A stretch of DNA of 64,000 nt from Paracoccus wurundjeri (GCF_030678915.1 NZ_JAUUTZ010000013.1:1-64000), one strand, 5' to 3'. Positions 16,360 through 25,691 are shown, counted from the stretch's first letter. Notes: generated by a model not told the origin, from the sequence alone. Program-made: numbers and translations.

Positions 16360-16836
16360 ATGATCGAACAGAAAACGGAATCTCATATTTATACCATGCT
16401 CGCTGCCGGGGCTCTGGCGACGCTCGCCTTTGATAGCTATGGGCAAGCAATCAGCCCGCTTATTGGCGGCTCGCGACTGGCTCCGGTGCCTCTGGCGACC
16501 CAGACGATACAGGTCCTGACCGGTTTCCGCTCGCCAGAGCTGGCTTATCTGCTGCATGTGATCACTGGCCTCCTGTTCTATCCCCTTGGCTGGTACCTGA
16601 TCGCGCGTCCGATTCAGCAAAGGGTCATGCCCGATTTACCGTGGCTGGTAACCGCACTCGTCTATGGTGTAGTCCTGTGGATCTTCGCGCTTTACATCAT
16701 GGCGCATCTGATCGCCGGAAATCCGCCCTTTCTTGGCTTCACCGGCATCACCTGGGTCGCGTTGACCGGCCATGTCATCTTCGCGATCATCGCCGCATGG
16801 ATCATGGAAACCCGCGGCGCGATCTTCGGCGGCTGA
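16360..16836 (+). CDS. Four-helix integral membrane protein, unknown function
   Basis: The protein is 158 residues from MIEQKTESHIYTMLAAGALA. Four hydrophobic segments can be seen at about 13-30, 62-85, 97-120 and 131-152. The family is not recognised; it looks like small DUF membrane proteins of Rhodobacterales. The frame is open 27 codons further upstream, but the extension is rich in His and Arg and lies in the divergent regulatory region, so the shorter start is preferred although its Shine-Dalgarno sequence is weak. A strong hairpin shared with doeB follows it. Confidence 0.7.
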   Translation: MIEQKTESHIYTMLAAGALATLAFDSYGQAISPLIGGSRLAPVPLATQTIQVLTGFRSPELAYLLHVITGLLFYPLGWYLIARPIQQRVMPDLPWLVTALVYGVVLWIFALYIMAHLIAGNPPFLGFTGITWVALTGHVIFAIIAAWIMETRGAIFGG

Positions 16837-16842
16837 CCAGTT

Positions 16843-16872
16843 CCCGCAGGGCCGGACCCACGACCCTGCGGG
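16843..16872. terminator. Hairpin between convergent genes
   Basis: A perfect 9-bp stem (cccgcaggg / ccctgcggg) with a 12-base loop in the 44-base gap between the membrane-protein gene and the end of doeB. There is no U tract on either side, so it may act as an mRNA 3' end stabiliser or weak bidirectional terminator. Confidence 0.45.
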
Positions 16873-16880
16873 CAAGCCCT

Positions 16881-17882
16881 CTATCCGTTCAGGGTCACAT
16901 CCGCGATCACGGCCAGACAATCCCCGCTTTGCACAAGCCCAGGGAAATGGCGGGCGGCAAGGATCCCGCCGCGATTGGCAACCACTTCCTCGGGGGCGGC
17001 CCCGGTCCGGTCGGGGGGCCAGATCCGCGCGATGGGCTGACCTGCCGCGACCTCGTCACCCAGATCGGCCAGCAATTGCAACAGCCCGTCGCGACTGGCG
17101 AAATGGAAACATCCGCCATCCGGCATGTCCAGCATCTGCGAATTTTCGGGCGACTCTATCTCACCCGCCAGAATGCCGGTATGCTTCAGCAGATTCAGCG
17201 CCCCCCGGATCGCAATCCCGGCCGAGTATGCTGTAGCCGTCCCGCCGCCGCCCAGTTCGGTCGTGACGAACAGCTTGCCCTGTGATTCCACCGCAGTATC
17301 GAACATGCCCACGCTGTCGATCTCCAGCATCATCATGCTATAAGGCGCGCCGAAAGCCTTGACCGCCTCGACACATGCTTCCTGCTGCCGCTTGTCATCC
17401 AGATAATGCGCCGCCGCATAGGGCAGGAAATCCAGCGTCTTCCCGCCGGAATGGTAATCCAGCACCACATCCGCCATCGGCACCAGCACATCGTTGAAAT
17501 AATTGGCGATCTTCTGGCTGACCGTGCCGTCGGCCCGCCCCGGAAAGGCGCGGTTAAGGTTAACCTGATCAATGGGACTGACCCGCGCCCCCGCCCGGAA
17601 GGCCGGGTAGTTCATATAGGGCACGATGATGATTCGTCCCGTCACATCCTGGGGCTCGATCTCCCATGCAAGCTGTTGCAGCGCAATCGGTCCCTCATAT
17701 TCGTCGCCATGATTGCCGCCGGTCAAAAGCGCGGTCGGTCCTTGCCCGTTCGCGATCACGGTAACCGGGATCATCACGCTGCCCCATGCGCTGTCATTGC
17801 GCGAATAGGGCAGGCGCAGGAACCCATGCTGCTTGCCCTGCCCGTCCAGCGGAATCGTCGGCTGAATCGGATTCGCGCTCAT
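16881..17882 (-). CDS. doeB: N-acetyl-L-2,4-diaminobutyrate deacetylase
   Basis: This 333-residue member of the succinylglutamate desuccinylase/aspartoacylase (M14-like) family has zinc site GGNHGDEYEGP (His, Glu) and a later His in VVLDYHSGGKT; the C-terminal barrel contains GGCFHFASRDGLLQLLADLG. In ectoine degradation DoeB deacetylates the DoeA product to give 2,4-diaminobutyrate. It overlaps doeA by 4 bases and is the last gene of the ueh-eut-doe operon. Context separates it from other aspartoacylase-like enzymes. Confidence 0.9.
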   Translation of the reverse strand: MSANPIQPTIPLDGQGKQHGFLRLPYSRNDSAWGSVMIPVTVIANGQGPTALLTGGNHGDEYEGPIALQQLAWEIEPQDVTGRIIIVPYMNYPAFRAGARVSPIDQVNLNRAFPGRADGTVSQKIANYFNDVLVPMADVVLDYHSGGKTLDFLPYAAAHYLDDKRQQEACVEAVKAFGAPYSMMMLEIDSVGMFDTAVESQGKLFVTTELGGGGTATAYSAGIAIRGALNLLKHTGILAGEIESPENSQMLDMPDGGCFHFASRDGLLQLLADLGDEVAAGQPIARIWPPDRTGAAPEEVVANRGGILAARHFPGLVQSGDCLAVIADVTLNG

Positions 17883-19075
17883 GATTTCACCAGCATCCGG
17901 CGCGGGATATTACACAAGAGTTCCGGCTCGCGTTCGGTGATGACAATGGATTCCGTGGTCTCGTAACCCCAATCCTCCATCCACAGCCCGGTCATGAAAT
18001 GAAAGGTCATGCCCGGTTTCAGCTCGGTCCGGTCGCCCCGGCGCAGCGACATGGTGCGCTCGCCCCAGTCGGGCGGATAGGACAGCCCGATGGGATAGCC
18101 GGTACGGTTGTCCTTCTCGATCCCGTAACGGTCCAGAACGGTAAAGAAGGCAGCCGCGATATCCTCGCATGTATTGCCCGCGCGGGCAGCGGAAAGCCCC
18201 GCCTCCATGCCTTCCAAAACCGCTTTCTCGGCTTCAAGGATCTCTTGCGGCGGCTTGCCCAGAAAGATCGTCCGCGACAGCGGCGCATGGTAACGCTGAT
18301 AACAGCCGGCGATCTCGAAAAAGGTGCCTTCGTTATTCTTCATCGGCTGATCGTCCCAGGTCAGATGCGGCGCGGCGGCATCCGGCCCGGACGGCAACAA
18401 CGGCACAATGGCCGGGTAATCGCCGCCATGACTGGACCATTCGTCATAGCGCAGACCGGCGTCATAGATCTCGGCCACCAGATCGCATTTGCGCATCCCC
18501 ACTTCGACCTTGTCGGCGATACGGCGATGCATGCGTTCGACGATACGCGCAGCCTTGCGCATATATTGCAGCTCTTTCGGCGTCTTGACCGCCCGCTGCC
18601 AGTTCACAAGGCCGGTGGCGTCAAGGATCTGCGCCTCGGGCAGGCCGTAAACCAGCCGCTCATGCGCCTTGGCGGAATACCAGTAATTGTCCATCTCGAC
18701 GCCAATGAAACCGCGATGCCAGTTGCGGTCGGCAAGCTGCGCCCACAGGTAATCCATCGGATGTCGCTCGACCGACTGCACATAGTAATCGGGATAGCCG
18801 ATGATATTCTCTTCGCTCATCCAGACGGTGCGCAACGCGCCATTGGCGTCCTGCCCGCGCCCGAACCAGATCGGCGGGCCATCCGGGCCGACGATCACGC
18901 ATTGATGCACATAAAAGGACCAGCCGTCATAGCCGGTCAGCCAGGCCATATTGGACGGATCGCTGACGATCAGCAGATCAAGCCCCAGTTTCGCCATGGA
19001 GCAGCGTGTCTTTTTCAGGCGCTCTTCATATTCCTCGGTCGAGAATCGCTCGGGTGTTCGTTGCAATTCGGGCAT
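17879..19075 (-). CDS. doeA: Ectoine hydrolase
   Basis: The 398-residue protein is a creatinase/M24 peptidase fold, with an N-terminal creatinase-like domain (MAWLTGYDGWSFYVHQCVIV) and a C-terminal pita-bread domain (HGGDYPAIVPLLPSG, EIAGCYQRYHAPLSRTIFLG). DoeA opens the ectoine ring to N-acetyl-diaminobutyrate, feeding DoeB. AAGGA lies six bases before the ATG. A 130-base gap separates it from eutC; it contains TTGACT-rich sequence that might hold a secondary promoter, though no good pair of hexamers is seen. Confidence 0.93.
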   Translation of the reverse strand: MPELQRTPERFSTEEYEERLKKTRCSMAKLGLDLLIVSDPSNMAWLTGYDGWSFYVHQCVIVGPDGPPIWFGRGQDANGALRTVWMSEENIIGYPDYYVQSVERHPMDYLWAQLADRNWHRGFIGVEMDNYWYSAKAHERLVYGLPEAQILDATGLVNWQRAVKTPKELQYMRKAARIVERMHRRIADKVEVGMRKCDLVAEIYDAGLRYDEWSSHGGDYPAIVPLLPSGPDAAAPHLTWDDQPMKNNEGTFFEIAGCYQRYHAPLSRTIFLGKPPQEILEAEKAVLEGMEAGLSAARAGNTCEDIAAAFFTVLDRYGIEKDNRTGYPIGLSYPPDWGERTMSLRRGDRTELKPGMTFHFMTGLWMEDWGYETTESIVITEREPELLCNIPRRMLVKS

Positions 19076-19205
19076 TCGTGGTCCTTATCGATGAAATGGT
19101 TTAATCAAGAAAAGTCAAACTGGCAGAGCCGGGCGACGCTTTGTTGGCTGCTGCTTCCCCAAGGAAACAGCGCGGCACAACCCCCAACGCGCCCTACGCA
19201 CGGCC

Positions 19206-20168
19206 TTACTCGGAAAATGCCGCCAGCACATGCATGGCGATGGCCGTATCCTGCACGCCGGTTCCGGTCAGATCGGCAATGGTGATCTGATCGGGGCCGG
19301 TCCGGCCCGGATGGCGACCGGTAACGATCCCGCCAAGTTCGGGAATGCCACTGCGGTCGGGAAAAAAGCCTGCGCCGATCGCCGCCCGCAATTCGCCCAT
19401 CAGCTCGGTCTGGCTGACCCGGTCGGCGACATACAGATCCGCTCGGTCCAGACAAAGCGGATCTAGCTCGTTCTTGCCCGCCTGATCGCTGCCCATCGCG
19501 GTGACATGCTGACCGGGGCGCAGCCATTCGGCCTTCAGGATCGGGCGGCTGGCAGGGGTTGTGGTCACGATCACATCGGCGAACCCCGCCGCCTCTTCCG
19601 CATCGGCCACGGCGCGGCAATGCAGGCCCTCGCCATCCATCTCGCGGGCCAGAGCCTCGGCCTTGACGGGATCCCGCGCCCAGATCACCGCCTTCTCGAT
19701 GGGCCGCACCATCGCCAAAGCCTGCAATTGCAGCCTTGCCTGAAGCCCCGCCCCGAAAATCGCGGCATGGCGCGAATCCTCGCGCGACAGATGCCGGGCC
19801 GCGACACCGCCCGCCGCAGCGGTGCGCAGATCGGTCAGATAACCATTATCCAACAGCACTGCCCGCACCCGGCCCGTCTCGGCCGACAGCACCACCATCA
19901 GCCCCGAGGTCGAAGGCAAACCCTTGGACGGATTGTCGAAAAACCCCGGAGACAGTTTCACCGCGAAACCCGGAAGCCCCGGCACATAAGCGGTTTTCAC
20001 ATCCAGCTCGCCATTCACGTCGGGCATATGCATCGACATGACCGGAGGCATCACCACGCCGCCGTCGGCAAGCGTGGCGAAAGCCTTTTCGATCACATCG
20101 ATCATGGCCGGGTTCAGATGGATGCGTTCGCGCAACTGCTCTTCCGAGAGAACGAGAATATCGCTCAT
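19206..20168 (-). CDS. eutC: Ectoine utilization protein EutC, ornithine cyclodeaminase-like
   Basis: This 320-residue protein of the ornithine cyclodeaminase/mu-crystallin family has the Rossmann motif AIFGAGLQARLQLQALA and the family blocks LDNGYLTDLRTAAAGGVAAR and VITTTPASRPIL-like VIVTTTPASRPIL. In the eut cluster it is proposed to take part in converting hydroxyectoine to ectoine with EutA and EutB; the exact step is not settled. It overlaps eutB by ATGA. Confidence 0.9.
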   Translation of the reverse strand: MSDILVLSEEQLRERIHLNPAMIDVIEKAFATLADGGVVMPPVMSMHMPDVNGELDVKTAYVPGLPGFAVKLSPGFFDNPSKGLPSTSGLMVVLSAETGRVRAVLLDNGYLTDLRTAAAGGVAARHLSREDSRHAAIFGAGLQARLQLQALAMVRPIEKAVIWARDPVKAEALAREMDGEGLHCRAVADAEEAAGFADVIVTTTPASRPILKAEWLRPGQHVTAMGSDQAGKNELDPLCLDRADLYVADRVSQTELMGELRAAIGAGFFPDRSGIPELGGIVTGRHPGRTGPDQITIADLTGTGVQDTAIAMHVLAAFSE

Positions 20169-21121
20169 TTGGCACCTCTGACGATTTCGGCGTGACGTTC
20201 GGGATCGATATTCCCTCCCGACAGTATCAACACCAGCGGCCCGCCCGCCGCTTGCAGTTTTCCGGCAATTATTGCACCGGAACCGACAGCGGCGGCCCCT
20301 TCGACCACCTCGTTATCCTCCAGCGCCAGATGGCGGATACCGGTGGCGATCTCGTCCTCGGACAGCAGGATCAGCTCGTCCATCAGCTCCCGCACCATCG
20401 GAAAGGTGAACCGGTTCTTCAAACCGATCCCGCCGCCAAGCGAATCCGCCAGCGTCTCCAGTTCCTCGACCTCGACCGGGTGATCCGCCTTCAGGCTGGC
20501 GGCCATCGCCGCGCCGCGCTCCATGCTGATGCCGACGATCCGGATATCGGGCCTCAGCGATTTCGCGGCCAGTGCCACCCCCGCCAGCAATCCGCCGCCC
20601 GACAGCGGGATCGCCAGTGTCGCCGCATCCGGGATTTGCCGGATGATCTCCATGCCTAGCGTGCCTTGGCCGGCGATCACATCCTCATGATCGAAAGGCG
20701 GGATCAGGGCGAAACCTTCGTCATGTTTCAGCCTGTAAGCCTCATTGAACGCCTCATCCTGACTGGCACCGATCACCCGCGCCTCGGCCCCCAGCGCCTC
20801 GATCGCGGCCAGTTTGTTCTGCGGGACAAGCCGCGACACGCAGATCACCGCCGGCATGCCAAGCTGACGCGCCGCATGCGCCAGCGCGCGGCCGTGATTG
20901 CCGGTCGAAGCCGTGGTCACGCCCGCCACATCGCCCAGCCGCGCCACCGCGTTCGAGGCGCCCCGCAGCTTGAACGCCCCGGTCTCCTGCCGGTGCTCGC
21001 ATTTCAGCCAGACCGGCCCACCGGCAAGCGCCGACAGACTGGCCGAGGCTTTCACCGGCGTTTCTCGCACCATATCGCGGATCCGCTCGCCCGCGGCCTG
21101 AACATCTTCCATTGTCACCAT
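20165..21121 (-). CDS. eutB: Hydroxyectoine utilization dehydratase EutB
   Basis: This 318-residue PLP fold-type II enzyme resembles threonine/serine dehydratases. The PLP lysine is in TGAFKLRGASNAVARL, the Asn loop is TTASTGNHGRALAHAAR and the phosphate loop is LSGGGLLAGVALAAKSL. EutB is thought to remove water from hydroxyectoine during its conversion. It overlaps eutA by 7 bases (ATGGTGA). Context rather than sequence alone distinguishes it from IlvA-type enzymes. Confidence 0.9.
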   Translation of the reverse strand: MVTMEDVQAAGERIRDMVRETPVKASASLSALAGGPVWLKCEHRQETGAFKLRGASNAVARLGDVAGVTTASTGNHGRALAHAARQLGMPAVICVSRLVPQNKLAAIEALGAEARVIGASQDEAFNEAYRLKHDEGFALIPPFDHEDVIAGQGTLGMEIIRQIPDAATLAIPLSGGGLLAGVALAAKSLRPDIRIVGISMERGAAMAASLKADHPVEVEELETLADSLGGGIGLKNRFTFPMVRELMDELILLSEDEIATGIRHLALEDNEVVEGAAAVGSGAIIAGKLQAAGGPLVLILSGGNIDPERHAEIVRGAK

Positions 21122-21819
21122 GTACGCACCCTGAACAATTGCCCCACCCCTTTAGCGGGGACTTTCGCAATATCCAACATCGCCCAGAACAGGGCCTGAT
21201 TGGAACTGATGACCGGCTTGCCCAGTTTCGCCTCGATCTCTTCGATCACGGCGACGGCGGGCAATGCGGTGCAGGACATGAACAGCGCCTCGGCATCCGG
21301 ATGATCCGATTCCAATGCGAAACGGATCACCTCATCGCCGGGCAACAGCGCCATGTCGCGATCATCGGCATGGCCCATCGCCCGACGCGAGACGACATCC
21401 ACCCCATGCGCGGCGAAATGATCCCCCACCAGATCCGAGGCCTCCTGCATATATGGCGTCATCAGGGCAACCCGCCTGACGCCCAGCGCCTCGAATCCCC
21501 GCAGCGCCGCCCCTGCGGGCGTCGTGACCGGGGCACGGCCGCCGATCTCTTCCTGAACCTTCGGCCCCAGAACCGCCGCAGCCGAGGTGCAGGCAAAGCC
21601 GATTCCCTGCAATTCCACGCCGGGAACCAGCAACTCGGACGCTGCCCGCAGGCGGGGACCGGTCTTCAGCAGATTTTCGGCAGTGGTGGGATTGTCAAAG
21701 GCAATCCGCGTCACATGAAGGCGGCAGCTGTCAGGCAGCAGCCGCAGGGAATCGCCTTCGATCGTCATATCGGTCGCAAGGGCGATCAGCCCGAACCGGC
21801 ACAGATTGTCGCGCCACAT
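21115..21819 (-). CDS. eutA: Ectoine utilization protein EutA, Asp/Glu racemase-like
   Basis: This 234-residue protein of the maleate isomerase/Asp-Glu racemase superfamily carries the two expected cysteines in GIGFACTSAAAVLGP and EALFMSCTALPAVAVIEEIE. EutA belongs to the hydroxyectoine branch, with EutB and EutC. It starts 18 bases after usp and overlaps eutB. Substrate is inferred from context. Confidence 0.9.
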   Translation of the reverse strand: MWRDNLCRFGLIALATDMTIEGDSLRLLPDSCRLHVTRIAFDNPTTAENLLKTGPRLRAASELLVPGVELQGIGFACTSAAAVLGPKVQEEIGGRAPVTTPAGAALRGFEALGVRRVALMTPYMQEASDLVGDHFAAHGVDVVSRRAMGHADDRDMALLPGDEVIRFALESDHPDAEALFMSCTALPAVAVIEEIEAKLGKPVISSNQALFWAMLDIAKVPAKGVGQLFRVRTW

Positions 21820-21837
21820 ATGGGATGCTGCCCTCCT

Positions 21838-22281
21838 TCACACGACCAGAACCGGGCAATCGGCGATGCCCGTAACCTTGTGACTGACCGAGCCAAGCAG
21901 ATAGCTTTCGGTCGCACCCATCCCGCGGGAGCCGACAACGATCAGGTCGCAATTCTTCTCATGCGCGAAGCCGACGATGGTCCGCGCGGGCTGCCCTGCC
22001 TTGATGAAGGCACTGACCTGCCCGACCCCGTGATCCTTCGCATGGCTTTTCGCGTAATTCGCCGCCTCGCGGGCGGCGCCGCGCATGGATTCGTCCAGGT
22101 TGCTGCCCGGTTCCATGCTGCCCCGCACCATCGACAACGAGGCTTCCAGCATCGAATGATGCCGGTAAACCGTCAACGCAATCAGCTGCGCTCCGCATAG
22201 CTTGGCCAATTCGGTCGCCTTGACCAGCGCCCTCTCGGCCCCGTGAGAGCCGTCATAGGCGATCAGGATACGTTCAAACAT
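21838..22281 (-). CDS. Universal stress protein of the ectoine TRAP operon (TeaD-like)
   Basis: This 147-residue UspA protein has nucleotide-binding pattern VVGSRGMGATESYLLGSVSH (G-2x-G-9x-G-S) and N-terminal RILIAYDGSHGAERAL. A Usp gene follows the ectoine TRAP permease in many bacteria (teaD in Halomonas), where it tunes transporter activity and binds ATP. It sits 12 bases after uehC. Confidence 0.9.
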   Translation of the reverse strand: MFERILIAYDGSHGAERALVKATELAKLCGAQLIALTVYRHHSMLEASLSMVRGSMEPGSNLDESMRGAAREAANYAKSHAKDHGVGQVSAFIKAGQPARTIVGFAHEKNCDLIVVGSRGMGATESYLLGSVSHKVTGIADCPVLVV

Positions 22282-22293
22282 CCATACGCCTCC

Positions 22294-23580
22294 CTATTTG
22301 TTAAAGGCAAGATCGCGCAGGAACAATGCGATCTGCGGGAAGAAGATCAACAGCACCGCAACCGTCAACAGCATCAGGATAAAGGGCGGAGTCCCCTTAA
22401 TGACCTCGATATAGGGCCGCTTGAAGACGGCGATGGCGGTGAAGATGTCACAGCCGAATGGCGGTGTTGCGCTGCCGATGGCGACCTGCAGGGTGATGAT
22501 CGTCCCGACCAGCACCGGGTCAAGACCAACCGCCTTCACCACCGGCGCAAAGATCGGCACGAAGATCAGGATCACCACGATCGGATCAACGAACATGCAG
22601 CCGATGAAAAACGCGACCGAGATCGTGAACAGCACACCATATTGCCCCATCTGGTCGATACCGATAGCGCCAAGCAAATGCTGCGGAATCTGCGCGAAAC
22701 TGATGACATAGGAAAAGGCCGCGCCCGCGCCGACCAGAATGAAAACGACCGCCGTGATCAACCCGGTCGATTTCGCAGTGGCGTAAAGCGTCTTGAGGCT
22801 CATTTCCCGGAACACGCCCATTTCAAGAATAAGCGCATACAGCACACAGGCCGCCGCCGCCTCGGTCGGTGAGAAGTAACCGCCATAGATCCCGCCGATG
22901 ACGATCGCCGGAAAACCAAGCGGCCACAGCGCCCGTCTCAGCGCGGTTCCACGTTCGGCCCATGTCGCCTTGGGTTCGGTGGGCACATTGTTCCTGACGG
23001 CGTAGATATAAGAGTAGATCGAGAAGAACGCGAGGATCAGCAGCCCCGGCCCGATCCCGGCGATGAACAGCTCGGCGATCGAGGTACCCGAGACGACGCC
23101 ATAGATGATCATGCCGATCGAGGGCGGGATCAGGAAGGCGATATCGGACGCGTTGACGATCAGCGCCAGAACGAAATTGTCATTATAGCCCGCCTTCAGC
23201 ATCCTTGGACGCAGCGGCCCGCCAACCGCGACTACCGTCGCCTGGGTCGAGCCGGATACCGCGCCGAACATGGTACAGGCTCCGGCGGTCGAAATGGCCA
23301 GCCCGCCCTTGATATGTCCGACGAATGTCATCACCAGATCGATCAGCCTGTTCGCGGATTGCCCGCGCGTCATGATATCTGCGGCAAAGATGAACATCGG
23401 CACCGCGATCAGGCTGGCGGGGCGAATCCCGGCCATGATCTGCTGCACCATTGTTTCGATCTGCCCGAAACCGCCGAAAAGCCCGATGAACCCGATCAGC
23501 GCCCCGGCGATCAGCGGAACCATCATCGGAAACCCCAGCAGCAAAAGGACGATCATCGTGCCGAAAATAGCCCAGGTCAT
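22294..23580 (-). CDS. uehC: Ectoine TRAP transporter, large permease subunit
   Basis: This 428-residue DctM-type protein has about 12 membrane segments, with typical blocks IGFIGLFGGFGQIETMVQQI-like start region, GASDIAFLIPPSIGMIIYG-type loop (seen as NASDIAFLIPPSIGMIIYG) and ATPPFGCDIFTAIAVFKRP near the C-terminus. It forms the sodium-driven channel with UehB and takes substrate from UehA. It starts 3 bases after uehB. Specificity for ectoine/hydroxyectoine is inferred from the eut-doe genes. Confidence 0.9.
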   Translation of the reverse strand: MTWAIFGTMIVLLLLGFPMMVPLIAGALIGFIGLFGGFGQIETMVQQIMAGIRPASLIAVPMFIFAADIMTRGQSANRLIDLVMTFVGHIKGGLAISTAGACTMFGAVSGSTQATVVAVGGPLRPRMLKAGYNDNFVLALIVNASDIAFLIPPSIGMIIYGVVSGTSIAELFIAGIGPGLLILAFFSIYSYIYAVRNNVPTEPKATWAERGTALRRALWPLGFPAIVIGGIYGGYFSPTEAAAACVLYALILEMGVFREMSLKTLYATAKSTGLITAVVFILVGAGAAFSYVISFAQIPQHLLGAIGIDQMGQYGVLFTISVAFFIGCMFVDPIVVILIFVPIFAPVVKAVGLDPVLVGTIITLQVAIGSATPPFGCDIFTAIAVFKRPYIEVIKGTPPFILMLLTVAVLLIFFPQIALFLRDLAFNK

Positions 23581-23583
23581 GGC

Positions 23584-24231
23584 TCAGATCTCCTCTTCCT
23601 TGCTGTCTTCGTAGCCTTCGAGCGTGCTGGTCGAGAGCCAGATATTCTCGTCGGTGATATTCTTGATCGCGGTCAGCGCATATTGCAGCCCGGTCAGGAA
23701 AAAGCCCAAGGGCGCCCATATGATGATCCACCATTGGGGAATCTGCATCGCGGGCAGTATCCGTCCGCGCCCGGCCTGATCGATGACATAGCCTACCGAA
23801 TACCATGTCAGAAGGAACATCGCCGCCGCCGTGACCACTGAAATAAAGATCATCAGCGGCTTGCGCAAAGGCGGGCTCAGCGCATCGAAAAAGGCCGACA
23901 TGCGGATATGCCGCCCATGCCGCGCGGCATAGGAGATACCCGCAAATGTGATCAGGATGATCAGTGCCTGATTAAGTTCCTCGGTAAAATACAATGTGTT
24001 ACCGATAATCCTGCCCACCACGTTGACCATGGTGTTCACCGCCATCAACAGTACGCCGATCGCCAGAAGAAGCGCCTCGATCCGGGCAATTCCAACGTCA
24101 ATCACCCCAAGAAACCCCGGCAGGCCGGACACATATCGGGAATCGTCGATATCGTCCTCGTCAACAGCGGGAGTCGTGGCCCCCGCAACCACATCGGGAT
24201 CAGGCTCAGGAGCGTGCTTGTCGTCAGGCAT
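23584..24231 (-). CDS. uehB: Ectoine TRAP transporter, small permease subunit
   Basis: This 215-residue DctQ-type protein has four membrane helices after a roughly 40-residue acidic, Asp-rich N-terminal tail ([18 protein letters not shown]). The DctQ block [20 protein letters not shown] with [11 protein letters not shown] is clear. It pairs with UehC. A hairpin separates it from uehA, which usually lowers permease expression relative to the binding protein. Confidence 0.9.
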   Translation of the reverse strand: MPDDKHAPEPDPDVVAGATTPAVDEDDIDDSRYVSGLPGFLGVIDVGIARIEALLLAIGVLLMAVNTMVNVVGRIIGNTLYFTEELNQALIILITFAGISYAARHGRHIRMSAFFDALSPPLRKPLMIFISVVTAAAMFLLTWYSVGYVIDQAGRGRILPAMQIPQWWIIIWAPLGFFLTGLQYALTAIKNITDENIWLSTSTLEGYEDSKEEEI

Positions 24232-24267
24232 TGGGACCAGGGCCTCTCATCAAAAATAACCACCGGA

Positions 24268-24294
24268 TGAACTGGCCGGGAATCGGCCAGTTCA
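24268..24294 (-). terminator. Stem-loop between uehA and uehB
   Basis: A perfect 10-bp stem (tgaactggcc / ggccagttca) with a 7-base loop in the 83-base gap. On the minus strand it is followed by ATCCGGTGGTTATTTTTG, with the T run 12 bases away. It is probably a partial terminator or 3' stabiliser that gives excess binding protein over permease. Confidence 0.65.
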
Positions 24295-24314
24295 CGGATC
24301 ACAGGCCAGCCGGA

Positions 24315-25532
24315 TCAGTTTCCGGCTTCACCCTCTGCGGCTTCGCCCTCTGCCGGAGCCTCATCTTCTGCCGGAACTTCGCCCTCGGCAGCCTCCGCTT
24401 CCGGTGCAGCTTCCGGCTCTGCGGCCTCGCCTTCGGCAGCCGCTTCGCCCTCTTCTTCGGCGGCATCCATCGCGGCCTCGTCGGCCGCGGCCTCGCCCTC
24501 GGCGGTCGACGACGCTTCGCCGCCGTCGTCGCCCACGGCAGCAAGGTCAGCCTTCATCTGGTCAAGGATTTCCTGCGCCTGCGCGCCGCCGATTTCCAGG
24601 AATTTCTCCTCGACCGACTCGGCCGTCGCCTTGAATGGCGCGCGCTCTTCCTCGGTCAGGGTGGTGATGACCACATCGGATTTGGCTTCCTGGATCTTGG
24701 CCAGCGACTCTTCGGTCAGCCCCTCCTGATACTCGACAATATAGTCGAAGGCCGCGGCAATCGCGTCATCGATGACCTTCTTGTCCTCATCCGGAAGCTC
24801 GTCATAGAAATCCTTGTTCGCCATGACGGCGGTCGTGAAGTTGTTATGCCCAAGGCGCGTGATGTGATTCGCCACCTCGTACATCTTGGTCGATTCCACG
24901 AAGAAGGCCGGGTTCTCCTGACCCTGGATGATACCGGTCTGCAACGCGCCATAAACCTCGCCCCAGGGCAGCGGCGTAGGCGTCGCGCCAAAGGCTTCGT
25001 AACTGTCCACCAGCAGCGGATTGGTCATCACCCGGAACTTGACCTCGTTCAGATCCTCGGGTGACTTGACCTCTTTCTGGGTGGTCATCACCACCTCGCC
25101 CTCGGGGAACATGGTCAGCAGTTCCAGTCCCTGATTGGCGTAAAGCGGCGGGAACAGTTCGTGGATGGTTTTCGATGTGCGGAAGAACTCGACCAGCTGG
25201 CCCTGATCCTCGGGCAGAAGATAGGGCACGAAGAAAACCTGCGCTTCGGGGATCGACGCGCCGGTGAAACCGGGCGACTGATCGACGAATTGCAGAATGC
25301 CGGATTGCGCCTGCTCCATGATATCCGCCGATTCACCCAATGTGCCAAAGGGGAAAAGCTGGATTTCATGGTCGGAATTCGCCTCGACCTCTTCCTTGAA
25401 CTTCTGGGCGAACTTGCCCTGCACCTCTTCCAGCGCCTCTTCGAACGCATAGCGCCATGTTTCTGCCGTCGCACCGCTCGCGCCAAGCAGCAAAGCGGCG
25501 ACGCTCGCAGCGGTAATGGTTTTATAAGTCAT
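24315..25532 (-). CDS. uehA: Ectoine TRAP periplasmic binding protein with acidic tail
   Basis: This 405-residue DctP-family protein has a signal peptide (MTYKTITAASVAALLLGASG, cleavage after ATA) followed by a normal solute-binding domain to about residue 334. It captures ectoine/hydroxyectoine in the periplasm for UehBC. AGGAGG lies four bases before the ATG. Residues 335-405 are an unusual tail made almost only of Ala, Glu, Asp, Gly and Pro (repeats of AEGEAAE), about 70 residues beyond the usual family length. Confidence 0.92.
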   Translation of the reverse strand: MTYKTITAASVAALLLGASGATAETWRYAFEEALEEVQGKFAQKFKEEVEANSDHEIQLFPFGTLGESADIMEQAQSGILQFVDQSPGFTGASIPEAQVFFVPYLLPEDQGQLVEFFRTSKTIHELFPPLYANQGLELLTMFPEGEVVMTTQKEVKSPEDLNEVKFRVMTNPLLVDSYEAFGATPTPLPWGEVYGALQTGIIQGQENPAFFVESTKMYEVANHITRLGHNNFTTAVMANKDFYDELPDEDKKVIDDAIAAAFDYIVEYQEGLTEESLAKIQEAKSDVVITTLTEEERAPFKATAESVEEKFLEIGGAQAQEILDQMKADLAAVGDDGGEASSTAEGEAAADEAAMDAAEEEGEAAAEGEAAEPEAAPEAEAAEGEVPAEDEAPAEGEAAEGEAGN

Positions 25533-25642
25533 CTTACCTCCTGTTTTTGGGCCTTGTTACACAATTCACCCGTGACCTCCGATTTGCAGGATTCGGGTCA
25601 AAATATCCGCTCTGGCCAAGACCGAGAGTTCCGCGCAACAAA

Positions 25643-25684
25643 ATCTCAAGTCAATTCCTATATTAAATCATGACAATTTGAGAT
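25643..25684 (-). promoter_or_regulatory. Inverted repeat upstream of uehA, EnuR operator candidate
   Basis: The 7-bp arms atctcaa (25643-25649) and ttgagat (25678-25684) flank an AT-rich centre that also contains agtcaatt and tgacaatt. It is the only marked symmetry in the 159-base gap between enuR and uehA, where the ectoine-inducible promoter must lie. EnuR binding is inference. Confidence 0.45.
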
Positions 25685-25691
25685 CAGACTG

